Part shown: piece by piece, positions 26,856 through 36,300 of the stretch
How the letters are laid out: the number at the start of each line of letters is the position of its first letter
Numbering within the stretch: position 1 is the stretch's first letter
Assembly (NCBI GenBank): GCA_050633525.1
Contig: JBOEGR010000020.1
Location: forward strand, 1-64,000
Direction of reading: 5' to 3'
From: CANLBN01 sp050633525
Lineage (GTDB): Bacteria; Pseudomonadota; Gammaproteobacteria; Pseudomonadales; Cellvibrionaceae
DNA length: 64,000 nucleotides
The notes under the pieces: generated by a model
The model's input: the letters and a program-made list of their open reading frames with translations, nothing else
Databases searched by the model: none
Told to the model about the DNA's origin: nothing
Translations under genes and position numbers: made by a program

Positions 26856-27806
26856 GTGGCAACAGCGAACAGTGAGACTTTTCAGGGCCTTATTCTTGCC
26901 CTACAGCAATTTTGGGCCAAACAAGGCTGTGTAATCCTACAACCATTAGATATGGAAGTGGGTGCGGGCACCTTTCACCCAGCAACTTTTTTACGTGCCA
27001 TTGGCCCTGAGACGTGGAACAGTGCCTATGTACAGCCCTGTCGTCGACCAACCGATGGGCGTTATGGTGAGAACCCTAATCGTCTACAGCACTACTATCA
27101 GTTTCAAGTAGTGCTCAAACCATCTCCTGATAATATTCAAGAGCTTTATTTGGAATCACTGCGTGAACTGGGTATTGATACCACTGTTCATGATGTCCGC
27201 TTTGTTGAAGATAACTGGGAATCGCCAACCTTAGGTGCTTGGGGCTTAGGTTGGGAGGTGTGGTTGAACGGCATGGAGGTGACCCAGTTTACCTATTTCC
27301 AGCAAGTCGGCGGCCTTGAATGCTTTCCAGTGACCGGTGAAATTACTTATGGCCTTGAGCGTATCGCGATGTATTTGCAAGGCGTTGACTCCATCTTTGA
27401 CCTAACATGGACGCTTGATCCCGACGGTAATAAGGTTAGTTATGGTGATGTTTTCCATCAAAATGAAGTGGAAATGTCACACTATAATTTTGAGCAAGCG
27501 GATGTTGATTTTTTGTTTCAAAGCTTCGATGTTTGTGAGCGTGAGAGTAAGCGTCTAATTGAGGCTGGTTTGCCCTTACCTGCTTATGAACAAGTGATGA
27601 AAGCGTCTCATGCTTTTAACCTTCTCGATGCTCGTCACGCTATTTCCGTTACTGAGCGCCAGCGCTTTATTTTACGAGTGCGTACTCTCTCCCGTGAAGT
27701 TGCACAGGCTTACTTTGATGCCCGCCAAAAATTGGGTTTCCCCTTGGCGCCACCTGAATTGCAAGCACAGTTTGCCGCTAAGAGTACCGAGGAAGATAAA
27801 GCATGA
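26856..27806 (+). CDS. glyQ: Glycyl-tRNA synthetase alpha subunit
   Basis: GlyQ is the catalytic subunit of the bacterial (alpha2beta2) glycyl-tRNA synthetase. Conserved blocks include FWAKQGCVILQPLDMEVGAGTFHPATFLR, YVQPCRRPTDGRYGENPNRLQHYYQFQV and YFQQVGGLECFPVTGEITYGLERIAMYLQG. I chose the GTG at 26856 (VATANSETFQGL, 316 residues), which has a GGAG six bases upstream; the TTG at 26841 has no such site. Its TGA overlaps the ATG of glyS by four bases. Confidence 0.96.
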   Translation: MATANSETFQGLILALQQFWAKQGCVILQPLDMEVGAGTFHPATFLRAIGPETWNSAYVQPCRRPTDGRYGENPNRLQHYYQFQVVLKPSPDNIQELYLESLRELGIDTTVHDVRFVEDNWESPTLGAWGLGWEVWLNGMEVTQFTYFQQVGGLECFPVTGEITYGLERIAMYLQGVDSIFDLTWTLDPDGNKVSYGDVFHQNEVEMSHYNFEQADVDFLFQSFDVCERESKRLIEAGLPLPAYEQVMKASHAFNLLDARHAISVTERQRFILRVRTLSREVAQAYFDARQKLGFPLAPPELQAQFAAKSTEEDKA

Positions 27807-29878
27807 GCCAAGATTTTTTAGTTGAATTAGGTACAGAAGAGTTACCACCAAAGGCCTTGTTGGGTTTATCAAGCGCATTTACTCAAGGTATCGAAGCCGG
27901 CCTGCGTGATTTAAATTTACAGTTCGAAACCGTTAAGCCTTATGCAGCGCCGCGTCGCTTAGCGGTATTAGTGTCTGGTTTAGATGAGGCTACACCTGTT
28001 GAAGACCTTACTGTGTGGGGGCCTCCTGTCAGAATTGCTTATGATGCTGAGGGTAAGCCGAGCAAAGCAGCCACGGCCTTTGCTGCAAAAAATGGTATCG
28101 AGGTCAGTGCGCTTGAAAGTGAAAATGACGGTAAAATTGATAAGTTGGTTTTTCGCACTAAAGCGGGTGGTGATGCAACCGTTGGATCCTTAGAAAGTAT
28201 TGTTAAGCAATCTCTCGCTAAACTGCCTATTCCAAAGCGTATGCGCTGGGGCGCTAACCGTCACGAATTTGTTCGACCGGTTCAGTGGTTAGTGATGCTT
28301 TTTGGTGACGAAATTGTTGAAGCGAATATCTTAGGTCACCATGCTAATCGTGCGACCCGTGGCCATCGTTTTCATTACAACCAAGAGTTAGACTTACAGT
28401 CAGCCGGAGACTATGCACAAGAGCTAAAGCGAGTAGCTTATGTATTGGCTGATTTTGAAGAGCGTAAAGCACTTATTCGAGAGCAAGTCGAAGCTGAAGC
28501 CAAAAAACACAATGGCCAAGCCGTTATTGATGAAGATCTCTTAAATGAAGTGACAGCTTTGGTTGAGTGGCCAATGGCTCTAACGGGTCGTTTTGAAGAA
28601 CGGTTTTTGAGTGTTCCTGCGGAAGCGCTGATATCCTCAATGAAAGAACATCAAAAGTATTTTCATATGGTGGACGAGAATCAAGGCCTCCTGCCTTATT
28701 TTATTACCGTTGCCAACATAGAAAGTACGGACCCCAGCCAAGTGATCGATGGCAATGAGCGCGTTATACGACCTCGCCTTTCGGATGCTGTTTTCTTTTT
28801 TGAAACGGATAAAAAAACGTCTCTCTCCGAAAAGCGTGATGCGCTAAAGAAAGTTATTTTTCAGGCTAAGTTGGGCACACTTTATGAAAAAACAGAGCGT
28901 ATTGCTGAACTGGCTAAAGCGATTGCGGAAAAACTGAATACAGATACAAGCATGGCTGTACGAGCAGGAGAGTTATGTAAATCTGATTTAGTCAGTGAAA
29001 TGGTGTTAGAGTTTTCAGACATGCAAGGCGTTGCAGGCTACTATTATGCGGATCACGATGGTGAACCCGCAGATGTTGCTATGGCGATGAATGAACATTA
29101 CATGCCGCGTTTTGCAAAAGACACATTACCCACGACAACAACGGGTGCCATTGTTGCTTTAGCCGACCGTTTGGATACTTTAGTCGGCATCTTTGGTATA
29201 GGTGAGCAACCAACAGGATCAAAAGATCCCTTCGCTTTACGCCGTGCTAGTGTCGCAGTGTTGCGTATTTTAGTTGAAGGAAAATATGATTTAGATTTAC
29301 GTGAGTTACTCACTTTGACTCTAAAGCAATATTCAGATTTGCCGCAAAAAGAAGTGGTTGTAGAGCAGGTATTAAGTTACATGCTTGAGCGTTTTAGAGC
29401 TTGGTATGAAGAGCAACATATTCCCGTTGCAGTTTTTCAATCTGTAAGCGCAAAGCAATTGTCTCATCCATTGGATATTGATGTACGAGTACAGGCGGTA
29501 AATCATTTTCGACAGCTGGCTGAAGCAGATGCATTAGCGGCTGCAAATAAACGTGTTGCCAACATTCTTGCCAAAGTCGATGGTGTCATTGCAGATACGG
29601 TAGATGATGACCTGTTACAGGAAGATGCTGAAAAAGCCCTAGCTGCAGCGATAGAAAGTAAACAAAAGGATGTGCAGCCTTTATTTCATCAGCGAGATTA
29701 TAAAGAAGCGTTAACGTCTTTGGCCACTTTAAGGGAAGTCGTCGACACTTTCTTTGATGACGTCATGGTGATGTCAGATGACGAAAAGCTAAAAAATAAT
29801 CGCTTGGCTTTGCTGCAACAATTAAGAGCTTTATTTTTTGAAGTGGCCGATATTTCTTACTTAGCCGCGACAAAATAA
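27803..29878 (+). CDS. glyS: Glycyl-tRNA synthetase beta subunit
   Basis: GlyS carries tRNA-binding and anticodon-recognition domains of glycyl-tRNA synthetase. It opens with MSQDFLVELGTEELPPKAL, has the family block LPIPKRMRWGANRHEFVRPVQWLVML, and the HD-like region MNEHYMPRFAKDTLPTTTTGAIVALADRLDTLVGIF. The 691-residue length is normal. It overlaps glyQ by four bases (ATGA), an arrangement that favours coupled translation and equal subunit amounts. The next gene starts two bases after its stop. Confidence 0.97.
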   Translation: MSQDFLVELGTEELPPKALLGLSSAFTQGIEAGLRDLNLQFETVKPYAAPRRLAVLVSGLDEATPVEDLTVWGPPVRIAYDAEGKPSKAATAFAAKNGIEVSALESENDGKIDKLVFRTKAGGDATVGSLESIVKQSLAKLPIPKRMRWGANRHEFVRPVQWLVMLFGDEIVEANILGHHANRATRGHRFHYNQELDLQSAGDYAQELKRVAYVLADFEERKALIREQVEAEAKKHNGQAVIDEDLLNEVTALVEWPMALTGRFEERFLSVPAEALISSMKEHQKYFHMVDENQGLLPYFITVANIESTDPSQVIDGNERVIRPRLSDAVFFFETDKKTSLSEKRDALKKVIFQAKLGTLYEKTERIAELAKAIAEKLNTDTSMAVRAGELCKSDLVSEMVLEFSDMQGVAGYYYADHDGEPADVAMAMNEHYMPRFAKDTLPTTTTGAIVALADRLDTLVGIFGIGEQPTGSKDPFALRRASVAVLRILVEGKYDLDLRELLTLTLKQYSDLPQKEVVVEQVLSYMLERFRAWYEEQHIPVAVFQSVSAKQLSHPLDIDVRVQAVNHFRQLAEADALAAANKRVANILAKVDGVIADTVDDDLLQEDAEKALAAAIESKQKDVQPLFHQRDYKEALTSLATLREVVDTFFDDVMVMSDDEKLKNNRLALLQQLRALFFEVADISYLAATK

Positions 29879-29879
29879 A

Positions 29880-30368
29880 ATGAAACTAGCCTTGATAGGA
29901 AGAGATGGCGTAATCAACACCGCGGTGGTTGGAGGTGTTAACCATCGCACACAGTTGAATATTATAGACGGTAGCATTGATGCTATCGTAGCGCTATCTG
30001 ATGCTGGTTTTACCAATATTATTGTGACGCACCAGCCCGGCATTAGTCGAGGCTTGTTTGATCTTGATGAGCTTGAAGCAATACATAGCGATATTATTAA
30101 TCGTGTTGAAAATGCAGGTGGTACCATAGAAGCGATTTTTTATTGCCCTCATGATGAGCAAGATCGTTGTCATTGTCGACCGCCAGAAACAGGCTTGCTC
30201 GATGCGATTGAAATGGAGTTCGATTGCAACACAACAGATGCTTTTTTCTTTTTTTCTAATAAAGCAGAAAAAATTCTTTCAGACAATAAAGGTTGCCAAG
30301 GTTTTGAGTGCGATGACACACGCCCCTTTCAGCAGATAGTAGATAATCTTTTGAATAAAAAAGATTAA
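29880..30368 (+). CDS. GmhB-like HAD protein with degenerate active site
   Basis: The fold and position match D-glycero-beta-D-manno-heptose-1,7-bisphosphatase (GmhB), which acts in LPS core heptose synthesis and usually lies between glyS and plsC. However, the catalytic residues are changed. Motif I, normally DxDG, reads GRDGVIN, so the nucleophilic Asp is Gly (codon GGA). The motif III Lys of CRKP is Pro in CHCRPPETG. The motif IV GDS..D acidic site reads FFFSNKAEKIL. The zinc loop, CPHDEQDRCHC, is kept. The 162-residue frame is intact. I infer a pseudo-phosphatase, perhaps structural or regulatory; loss of function by drift is the alternative. Confidence 0.85.
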   Translation: MKLALIGRDGVINTAVVGGVNHRTQLNIIDGSIDAIVALSDAGFTNIIVTHQPGISRGLFDLDELEAIHSDIINRVENAGGTIEAIFYCPHDEQDRCHCRPPETGLLDAIEMEFDCNTTDAFFFFSNKAEKILSDNKGCQGFECDDTRPFQQIVDNLLNKKD

Positions 30369-30408
30369 ACCAATGTTTTTATTCCTTTTAATTAACTGTT
30401 AAAACCTA

Positions 30409-31131
30409 ATGTTACAAAAAGTACGCTCCATTTTATTTTATATTCTTTATGCACCTTTAACGATCATGTTTGGGTTGCTTTCTATATTGTTAATTTTATT
30501 GCCTAAGTCATGGTCTGCTGCCGCTATTGTCTATTGGAATCCAGTTGCTCTGTTTTTACTGCGAGTTTGTTGTGATATTCGTTATGAGGTAAAGGGCAAT
30601 GTTGAAAATATAACGACACCATGCGTTGTTGTTGCCAATCATCAATGTCCATGGGAAACACTGTTTTTACAGTGGTACTTTAGGCCGGTTTCAGCTGTAT
30701 TAAAAAAACAACTGCTCTCGATTCCCTTTTTTGGTTGGGGCCTGAAAATGACGCAACCTATAGGCATTGACCGTAATCATCCAACACAAGCAATTAAACA
30801 AATTAAATCTTTGGGTATCGAACGCCTAAAATCAGGAAGGCATGTACTGATTTTTCCTGAAGGAACAAGAATGGAGCCGGATAAACTGGGTAACTATATG
30901 CGCAGTGCAGCTGATGTCGCTAAACAAGCGAATGTGCCACTGATTCCAGTTGCTCATAATGCGGGAAGATTTTGGCTAAATAAAAAATTTATTAAAAATC
31001 CTGGCGTGATTCAAGTCATTGTTGGTGAGCCGATTGATCTAAGTGATAAGAATACTAAAGCCGTAATGAAAGAGGTCCATGCATGGACTCAGCAACAGAT
31101 GGACCTAATGGCGGATAATGAACAAAGTTAA
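30409..31131 (+). CDS. 1-acyl-sn-glycerol-3-phosphate acyltransferase family protein
   Basis: PlsC-type enzymes transfer an acyl chain to lysophosphatidic or related lysolipids at the inner membrane. The N-terminal 50 residues hold two hydrophobic segments. The acyltransferase motif is VVANHQCPWETLF, where the HX4D motif has Glu instead of Asp. Motif III is LIFPEGTRME and IPVAHNAGRFW follows. The 240-residue length is usual. It lies 40 bases after the GmhB-like gene in the glyQ-glyS-gmhB-plsC block; in Pseudomonas such an enzyme at this locus is known to remodel membrane lipids. Confidence 0.9.
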   Translation: MLQKVRSILFYILYAPLTIMFGLLSILLILLPKSWSAAAIVYWNPVALFLLRVCCDIRYEVKGNVENITTPCVVVANHQCPWETLFLQWYFRPVSAVLKKQLLSIPFFGWGLKMTQPIGIDRNHPTQAIKQIKSLGIERLKSGRHVLIFPEGTRMEPDKLGNYMRSAADVAKQANVPLIPVAHNAGRFWLNKKFIKNPGVIQVIVGEPIDLSDKNTKAVMKEVHAWTQQQMDLMADNEQS

Positions 31132-31152
31132 TAATCATAAAACGTAATAACA

Positions 31153-31491
31153 TTATCGTTTAATAAATGCGAACAACGGTTTAACTATATCACTATAAAC
31201 GCTGGTGAACGTTGTTTTCTTTTGGGCATCATTGATTAAATGATACAATTTTCGAGGCAATAGAACGCCGTATTTTTTCAGTAACTTCAACTGATCAATT
31301 GATAGCTGTTTGAGAAAAGATAAATACCAACCACGTATACACGATTGTTTGCAATGTGAGGCGAATTTTAATAAACGCAATAAATTTATCCTATTGCTCA
31401 AACGGCAACGCAGGCCCGTTTTCCAATAAACCTCTTTTGCTAACTTATGTAGTGAAAAAATAGCACTTTCGTTAAAGGTCAGTGTGGTCAT
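31153..31491 (-). CDS. Small protein of unrecognised family (paralogue of 60937-61227)
   Basis: I do not recognise this basic 112-residue protein. It aligns without gaps to the product of 60937-61227: I count about 29 identities over the first 86 residues, with shared KTG-R-RLS, LL, LPxxLY and hydrophobic spacing. The start ATG at 31491 gives MTTLTFNESAIFSL and has AGGA seven to ten bases upstream; a longer start at 31539 lacks counterpart in the paralogue. It is predicted soluble and helical, with two close Cys (HCKQSC). It carries about 20 extra C-terminal residues compared with the paralogue. It is convergent with the plsC-type gene. Confidence 0.75.
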   Translation of the reverse strand: MTTLTFNESAIFSLHKLAKEVYWKTGLRCRLSNRINLLRLLKFASHCKQSCIRGWYLSFLKQLSIDQLKLLKKYGVLLPRKLYHLINDAQKKTTFTSVYSDIVKPLFAFIKR

Positions 31492-31654
31492 TCTTGTATC
31501 CTGGATTGTATAGTTGGAGCGCAAAGCGATAATGTTCAAATAAGTCTAGAAGCTTTTTATGTTTTGTCGGCCGACATTCGAGGCAATAAAGCATTTTATT
31601 CTTTAATTGTGATCTATGTCGCATTAACTTACCCATAATATTGAGATCTATTCT

Positions 31655-32143
31655 ATGTTAACGATTTTCACAACAGGCGGTACTTTCGATAAGGTGTATT
31701 TTGATGCCAATAGTGAGTTTTCAATCGGTGACCCTCAGGTAGAGCCTATGCTAAAAGAAGCTAATATTTCTTTGGATTACCAGATAGAGCCATTATTAAA
31801 AAAAGACAGTTTGGATATGACGGACCAAGATCGTCAGCTCATAGTTGATAAAGTAGCTGTGAGCGATAGCCGCCATATTGTGATTACACATGGTACTGAC
31901 GGCATGGCAGCAAGCGCTCAGGCGATTGCAAAATCAGGCTCAGGTTTGAAGACTATTGTTTTAGTCGGCGCTATGCAGCCAGCCAGAATGAGGTATAGCG
32001 ATGCCGCCTTTAACCTTGGTTTTGCCATGGCCAGTGTTCAGCTTTTGCCAGCGGGTATTTACATCGCCATGAATGGTCGAGTCTTTCCTCATGACAATGT
32101 AGTCAAAAATTTGGCTGAAGCGCGTTTTGAGCACAGAAAATAA
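31655..32143 (+). CDS. Single-domain asparaginase-like protein
   Basis: Asparaginases hydrolyse Asn to Asp and ammonia and usually have about 330 residues in two domains. This one has 162 and corresponds to the N-terminal domain alone. The two catalytic Thr motifs are kept: FTTGGTFDKVYF near residue 6 and the block VITHGTDGMAASAQ near residue 74. VLVGAMQPARMRYSDAAFNLGFAMA is also typical. Short asparaginases of this size occur in marine Gammaproteobacteria, as far as I recall, but their activity is not known to me. The frame is intact up to a normal stop, so this does not look like a truncation. Confidence 0.82.
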   Translation: MLTIFTTGGTFDKVYFDANSEFSIGDPQVEPMLKEANISLDYQIEPLLKKDSLDMTDQDRQLIVDKVAVSDSRHIVITHGTDGMAASAQAIAKSGSGLKTIVLVGAMQPARMRYSDAAFNLGFAMASVQLLPAGIYIAMNGRVFPHDNVVKNLAEARFEHRK

Positions 32144-32328
32144 GTTGAATCTTGCTTGCTTATAACAAGCTTGCTGATAAATAAGGCCTTTCATTCGTAA
32201 TAATTTATTAAAAAACTCAGACCTGCTAAAAACAAGCGCCTATACTCAAAAGAGTGATGAAACGCAGTAGCTGTGTAGTTAGTTGCGACATCCAAATATT
32301 CGTTGCCAAGTGAAAGGAGAGTATTTAA

Positions 32329-32613
32329 GTGAGTGAGTCTTTTAGTGTTGTTCAGCCTGAAGATTTTATGAAGATTGGTGGTGATAAACCTAGCCATCTT
32401 TTGATAGAAGAAACATTAATAAAAATGGGTGGTGGTGGCACCACTGGAGGCACTTTTAAAAAGGAAGTGCTAAAAATGGCCGGATGGACGGGAGGCCCCC
32501 TAACAACTTATGCATCGCGTTCGCAAGTTGCTGCGGAGGCTTTCAACCGAGTGAGAGAACTACTGGCAACAGCTTCAAGTGCCGATGAATTAAAATCGCA
32601 GCTAGTGCATTGA
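32329..32613 (+). CDS. Hypothetical glycine-rich small protein
   Basis: I do not recognise this 94-residue protein. It starts at a GTG with AGGAG nine bases upstream, a strong translation signal. The middle is glycine- and threonine-rich (KMGGGGTTGGTFKKE), followed by GWTGGPLTTYASRSQVAAEAF. There is no signal peptide or membrane segment. The well-formed ribosome site and the convergent glyoxalase-type gene support its being real. No function can be suggested. Confidence 0.65.
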   Translation: MSESFSVVQPEDFMKIGGDKPSHLLIEETLIKMGGGGTTGGTFKKEVLKMAGWTGGPLTTYASRSQVAAEAFNRVRELLATASSADELKSQLVH

Positions 32614-32646
32614 TTGTAAGGGGCCTTTCTGACCCCTGTCATGTAT

Positions 32647-33087
32647 TTACCAAGTACCGCTATTTTCCATTGATGCCCAAGGTTCCTGAGGGTCTAGGGC
32701 ATCGCCTTCCTGTAGCAATTCTATTGAAATATTATCTGGTGAGCGAATAAATGCCATGTGTCCATCACGAGGTGGGCGGTTGATCGTGACTCCCTTCTCC
32801 ATTAACGATCGGCAAAGAGCATAAATATCATCAACACGATAGGCTAGATGACCAAAATTACGGCCTCCGGAATAATCCTCTGCATCCCAGTTGTACGTTA
32901 GTTCTACCAGTGGAGCTTTATCTTCTTTGGCGCGTTTTATATCATTTGGCGCAGCCAAAAACACTAGTGTGAAGCGGCCCTTTTCATTTTCATAACGTTT
33001 AGTTTCAACTAAACCCAGTTGGTCGCAGTAAAAATTAAGGGAGGCATCTAGGTCTTTTACCCGTACCATTGTATGGAGATATTGCAT
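32647..33087 (-). CDS. VOC-family protein, lactoylglutathione lyase-like
   Basis: The 146-residue protein has the glyoxalase I fold pattern: MQYLHTMVRVKDLDASLNFYCDQLGL at the start, ELTYNWDAEDYSGGRNFGHLAYRVDDI in the middle, and FIRSPDNISIELLQ near the end. The His and Glu metal ligands expected for GloA are present (H5, E in VELTYNW, H in GHLAYRV, E in ISIELL). Thus it may isomerise the methylglyoxal-glutathione adduct to lactoylglutathione. The short ending beyond ELLQEG is unconserved. A GloA name is likely, but other VOC activities are possible. Confidence 0.85.
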   Translation of the reverse strand: MQYLHTMVRVKDLDASLNFYCDQLGLVETKRYENEKGRFTLVFLAAPNDIKRAKEDKAPLVELTYNWDAEDYSGGRNFGHLAYRVDDIYALCRSLMEKGVTINRPPRDGHMAFIRSPDNISIELLQEGDALDPQEPWASMENSGTW

Positions 33088-33314
33088 AAGTAAGTGGCCT
33101 GTTTGTAATCGTTTACTAAAGATATTTTAAAGGACGCAAGAACCTAGATACGAGTGAAAAAGTACAAAAGGATTAAATAAAATACTTGCAGATAGAATAA
33201 AAAAAGTTATTATGTGATTGAGTTCACGATATCTATCCCCTAATCAGTGGCGATTTTGGTGATCATAAAGCTAAAATTGCAAAGGGAAAAATAATTAAAA
33301 CAAGGAGGTATGCC

Positions 33315-36300
33315 ATGTTGGCACCCATCTTTACGCTTATCAAAAATAAAACCTTTTTAATCTCTTCGACTCTCTCAGTTTCTTTAGCTGCGTCAGTTTG
33401 GGTATATCATAATTCAGGCAAAGGTGTCGGTGATGTTTCAAAAAATATATCCCAGCCGGAAGCGGAAAAGGTAATCCAGTCTGCTGAGGTAGCTCAAAGT
33501 GCTAATACGTATTCACAAGAACAGCGTGAGTCTACAAGCCATGCTAGTCAGGTAAGTGCGTCTACAATATCGGCAAAGTATGATGTTATTTCTCAGTCTG
33601 ATTTGCCCAAAAATTGGCCCGAACAAGTAAAAGCAACAACAGCAAAATTTAATCACCCAGACAGTCAGTATTGGCGCGATCAAGTGACAGCACATGAAGC
33701 GCAGCCTAGGACACCAGGTTGGTTAAAGTTTGAAGCTTACACGCTTGCTAACGAAAGAGACGTATTGGCGACACCGACATTTAAGCAAATGGCTTCAGCC
33801 CCGCGAGCGGAAAATCACTTAATTGTTAAGTTAAAAGCCGGTTCGGATACGGCAGCTGTAAAGGATCTTGGACTTAGCCATGACAAAAACTTAGGCGGCA
33901 AGCTGATTAATGACTTACACCGTTATAGCATTGATGCCACGAGTGATTTTGAACAGTTGTTAGAGTCTGCAAATGCTCACCCTGCTGTTGTCTATTCGGA
34001 GCCTGATTACACTATACAAGAGGCGCTTGTTCCCAATGATCCTAATATTACCGCAACAGATTGGTGGCTTGATCAGATCAATGCTTATGAAGCTTGGGAT
34101 ATTTCTACGGACGCAACTGCGATTGGGCCGATCGGAATATTTGATAATGGTATATTAAAAACACATGAAGATTTAGTTGATAATCTATGGGTTAATCCTG
34201 ATGAGATCGACGGTAATGGTATCGATGATGATGGTAATGGTTATGTAGATGACATTAACGGCATTACGGTAACTGCAGGTAGTACCGGTCATGGTACACC
34301 TGTTTCTGGTACGGTTTGTGGTCAAGGTGATAATGCGATTGGTTACGTAGGTAGCGCATGGGATTGTCAGCTGATGGAATTACGTTCCGGTCTTACATTT
34401 TCAGGAACAGTCAGTGATTTTTCTATTGCGATGCCTTATGCCATTGCAGAAGGCTCAAGAATTTCTAATCATAGCTGGCGGATTTTCACTTTTTCCCAGC
34501 AGCTAGCGGATGTAGTTACAGCTGCCGAAGCTGAAGGGCATTTATTTGTTGCTGCAGCCGGTAATGAAAACAATGATATCGATGCAGCTGGAGTTAATTA
34601 CCCCGCCCGCTTACCTAATGACAACGTGTTAACAATTGCGGCATCTACTCTAGACGAGACAAGAATTTCTTATTCAAGTTACGGCTTAACGTCTGTCGAT
34701 CTTGCGGCACCTACTGAGTTTATAACGGCCGCATCAAACGGTGGTTACGCAGGCTTTAGTGGCACATCGCAAGCAACGCCAGTTGTTGCTGGAGCAGTCG
34801 CTTTAGCATGGTCACAAAACCCTTCCCTGACATATCTAGAAATAAAACAACTAACAATGGACAGTGCCCGCCCAGTTGCAGCATGGACAGGCTTAACTGT
34901 TACTGGCGGTATTTTGGATATGGAAGCATTGATGCTGTCTATCAATATTGATACAGATGGTGATGGCATCTTAGATGACGCTGATATTGATGATGACAAT
35001 GACGGTGTCGAAGATGAGTTTGATGCATTTCCACGGGATCCAACTGAGACCACAGATAGTGATGGTGATGGTGTTGGCGATAATGCCGATGTTTTCCCAA
35101 CAGATCCAACCGAAACAGCAGATAGTGATTTAGATGGTGTGGGTGATAATGCCGATGCATTTCCTAATGATGCCACAGAAACGGCAGATACTGATGGCGA
35201 TGGTGTTGGTGATAATGCTGATGCATTTCCGAATGATGCATCTGAAACACTTGATTCTGATGGCGATGGTACAGGTGATAATGCGGATATCGATCGTGAT
35301 AATGATGGTATTAGAGATGCCAGCGAGACGCCTGTTCCAGCTGCGCCATTGACCACAGTGCCGTTTCAAATTTTAGAAACGGGCGGCACAATTTTTCAAG
35401 CAATTGATCTATCAGCTTTAAATATTGAATTAGGTTCAGAAGTTAGCGTTGCCGTGATGGCCCGGGGTGACTTAGGGGCATCAACTGAGTATTTCACTCT
35501 AAACTTTAATGATTTATTTACTTCTGGTCAGCTAACAACAGGTGTGGAGTGCGGAGCTTCTCTTGTGCCCTTGGTCCCCGCTTTTGACGAGTTGATAGAA
35601 GTCTTTGATATAGGTGATGGTGATGGCATTCCAGGTTTTAGAGTAGAGACCTCTGCTAGCTCCGCTGTTAATAATATTTGTGATGGTACGACTCGCCTTG
35701 CCCTTGAGTATCAGTTCATTATTTCTGTTGATCCTAATGTTGATCCCGATCGAGATGGTATTACCAATGATCTTGATTTAGACAGTGACAATGATGGTGT
35801 ATTGGATATCGTTGAGGCTGGTTTACTTGATACAGATAACAATGGCCTAGTGGATAGTTTATCTGATCAGGGCTCTGCGCGTGGTGCGCCTGACAATGAT
35901 AATGATGGTATACCAAATCACTTAGACCTAGAGTCAAATAACCCTTTAAACGATGGGACAGCTTATGATATTGAGTTTTCAGGTTATGCCGGTCTTGATA
36001 CCAATAGAGATGGTCGGATTAATGGCCTAGATACTAATGGGGGTGAAGATACCAACAATAACGGTATTGATGATTTAATCGAGGCGACCCCTGCTGATTA
36101 TGACGCGGATAATGACGGTTTGCGTGATGATCGAGAGTTTCGACGTGTCGAGATAAGAGACTGGGTGAATGCTTCTCCTACGGTAACCTCTGATGGTAAT
36201 AGTATTACCGGATTTGGTGATGGCGTAGGTTATAACAACCAAATTAATTCTGTTCCGTTCTCAACATATGGCTTTAGTGATAATTATACCGTTAGTTGGG

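Noticed and set aside
29880..30368. Calling the gene gmhB without reservation
   Set aside because: The catalytic Asp, Lys and acidic motif IV are changed, so an active-enzyme name would mislead.
34745..35356. Long minus-strand open frames across the DSDGDG repeats of the S8 protease, and similar plus-strand frames at 35134-35352 and 37666-37905
   Set aside because: They are antisense or off-frame products of the periodic GAT-rich coding sequence and have low-complexity translations with no ribosome site.
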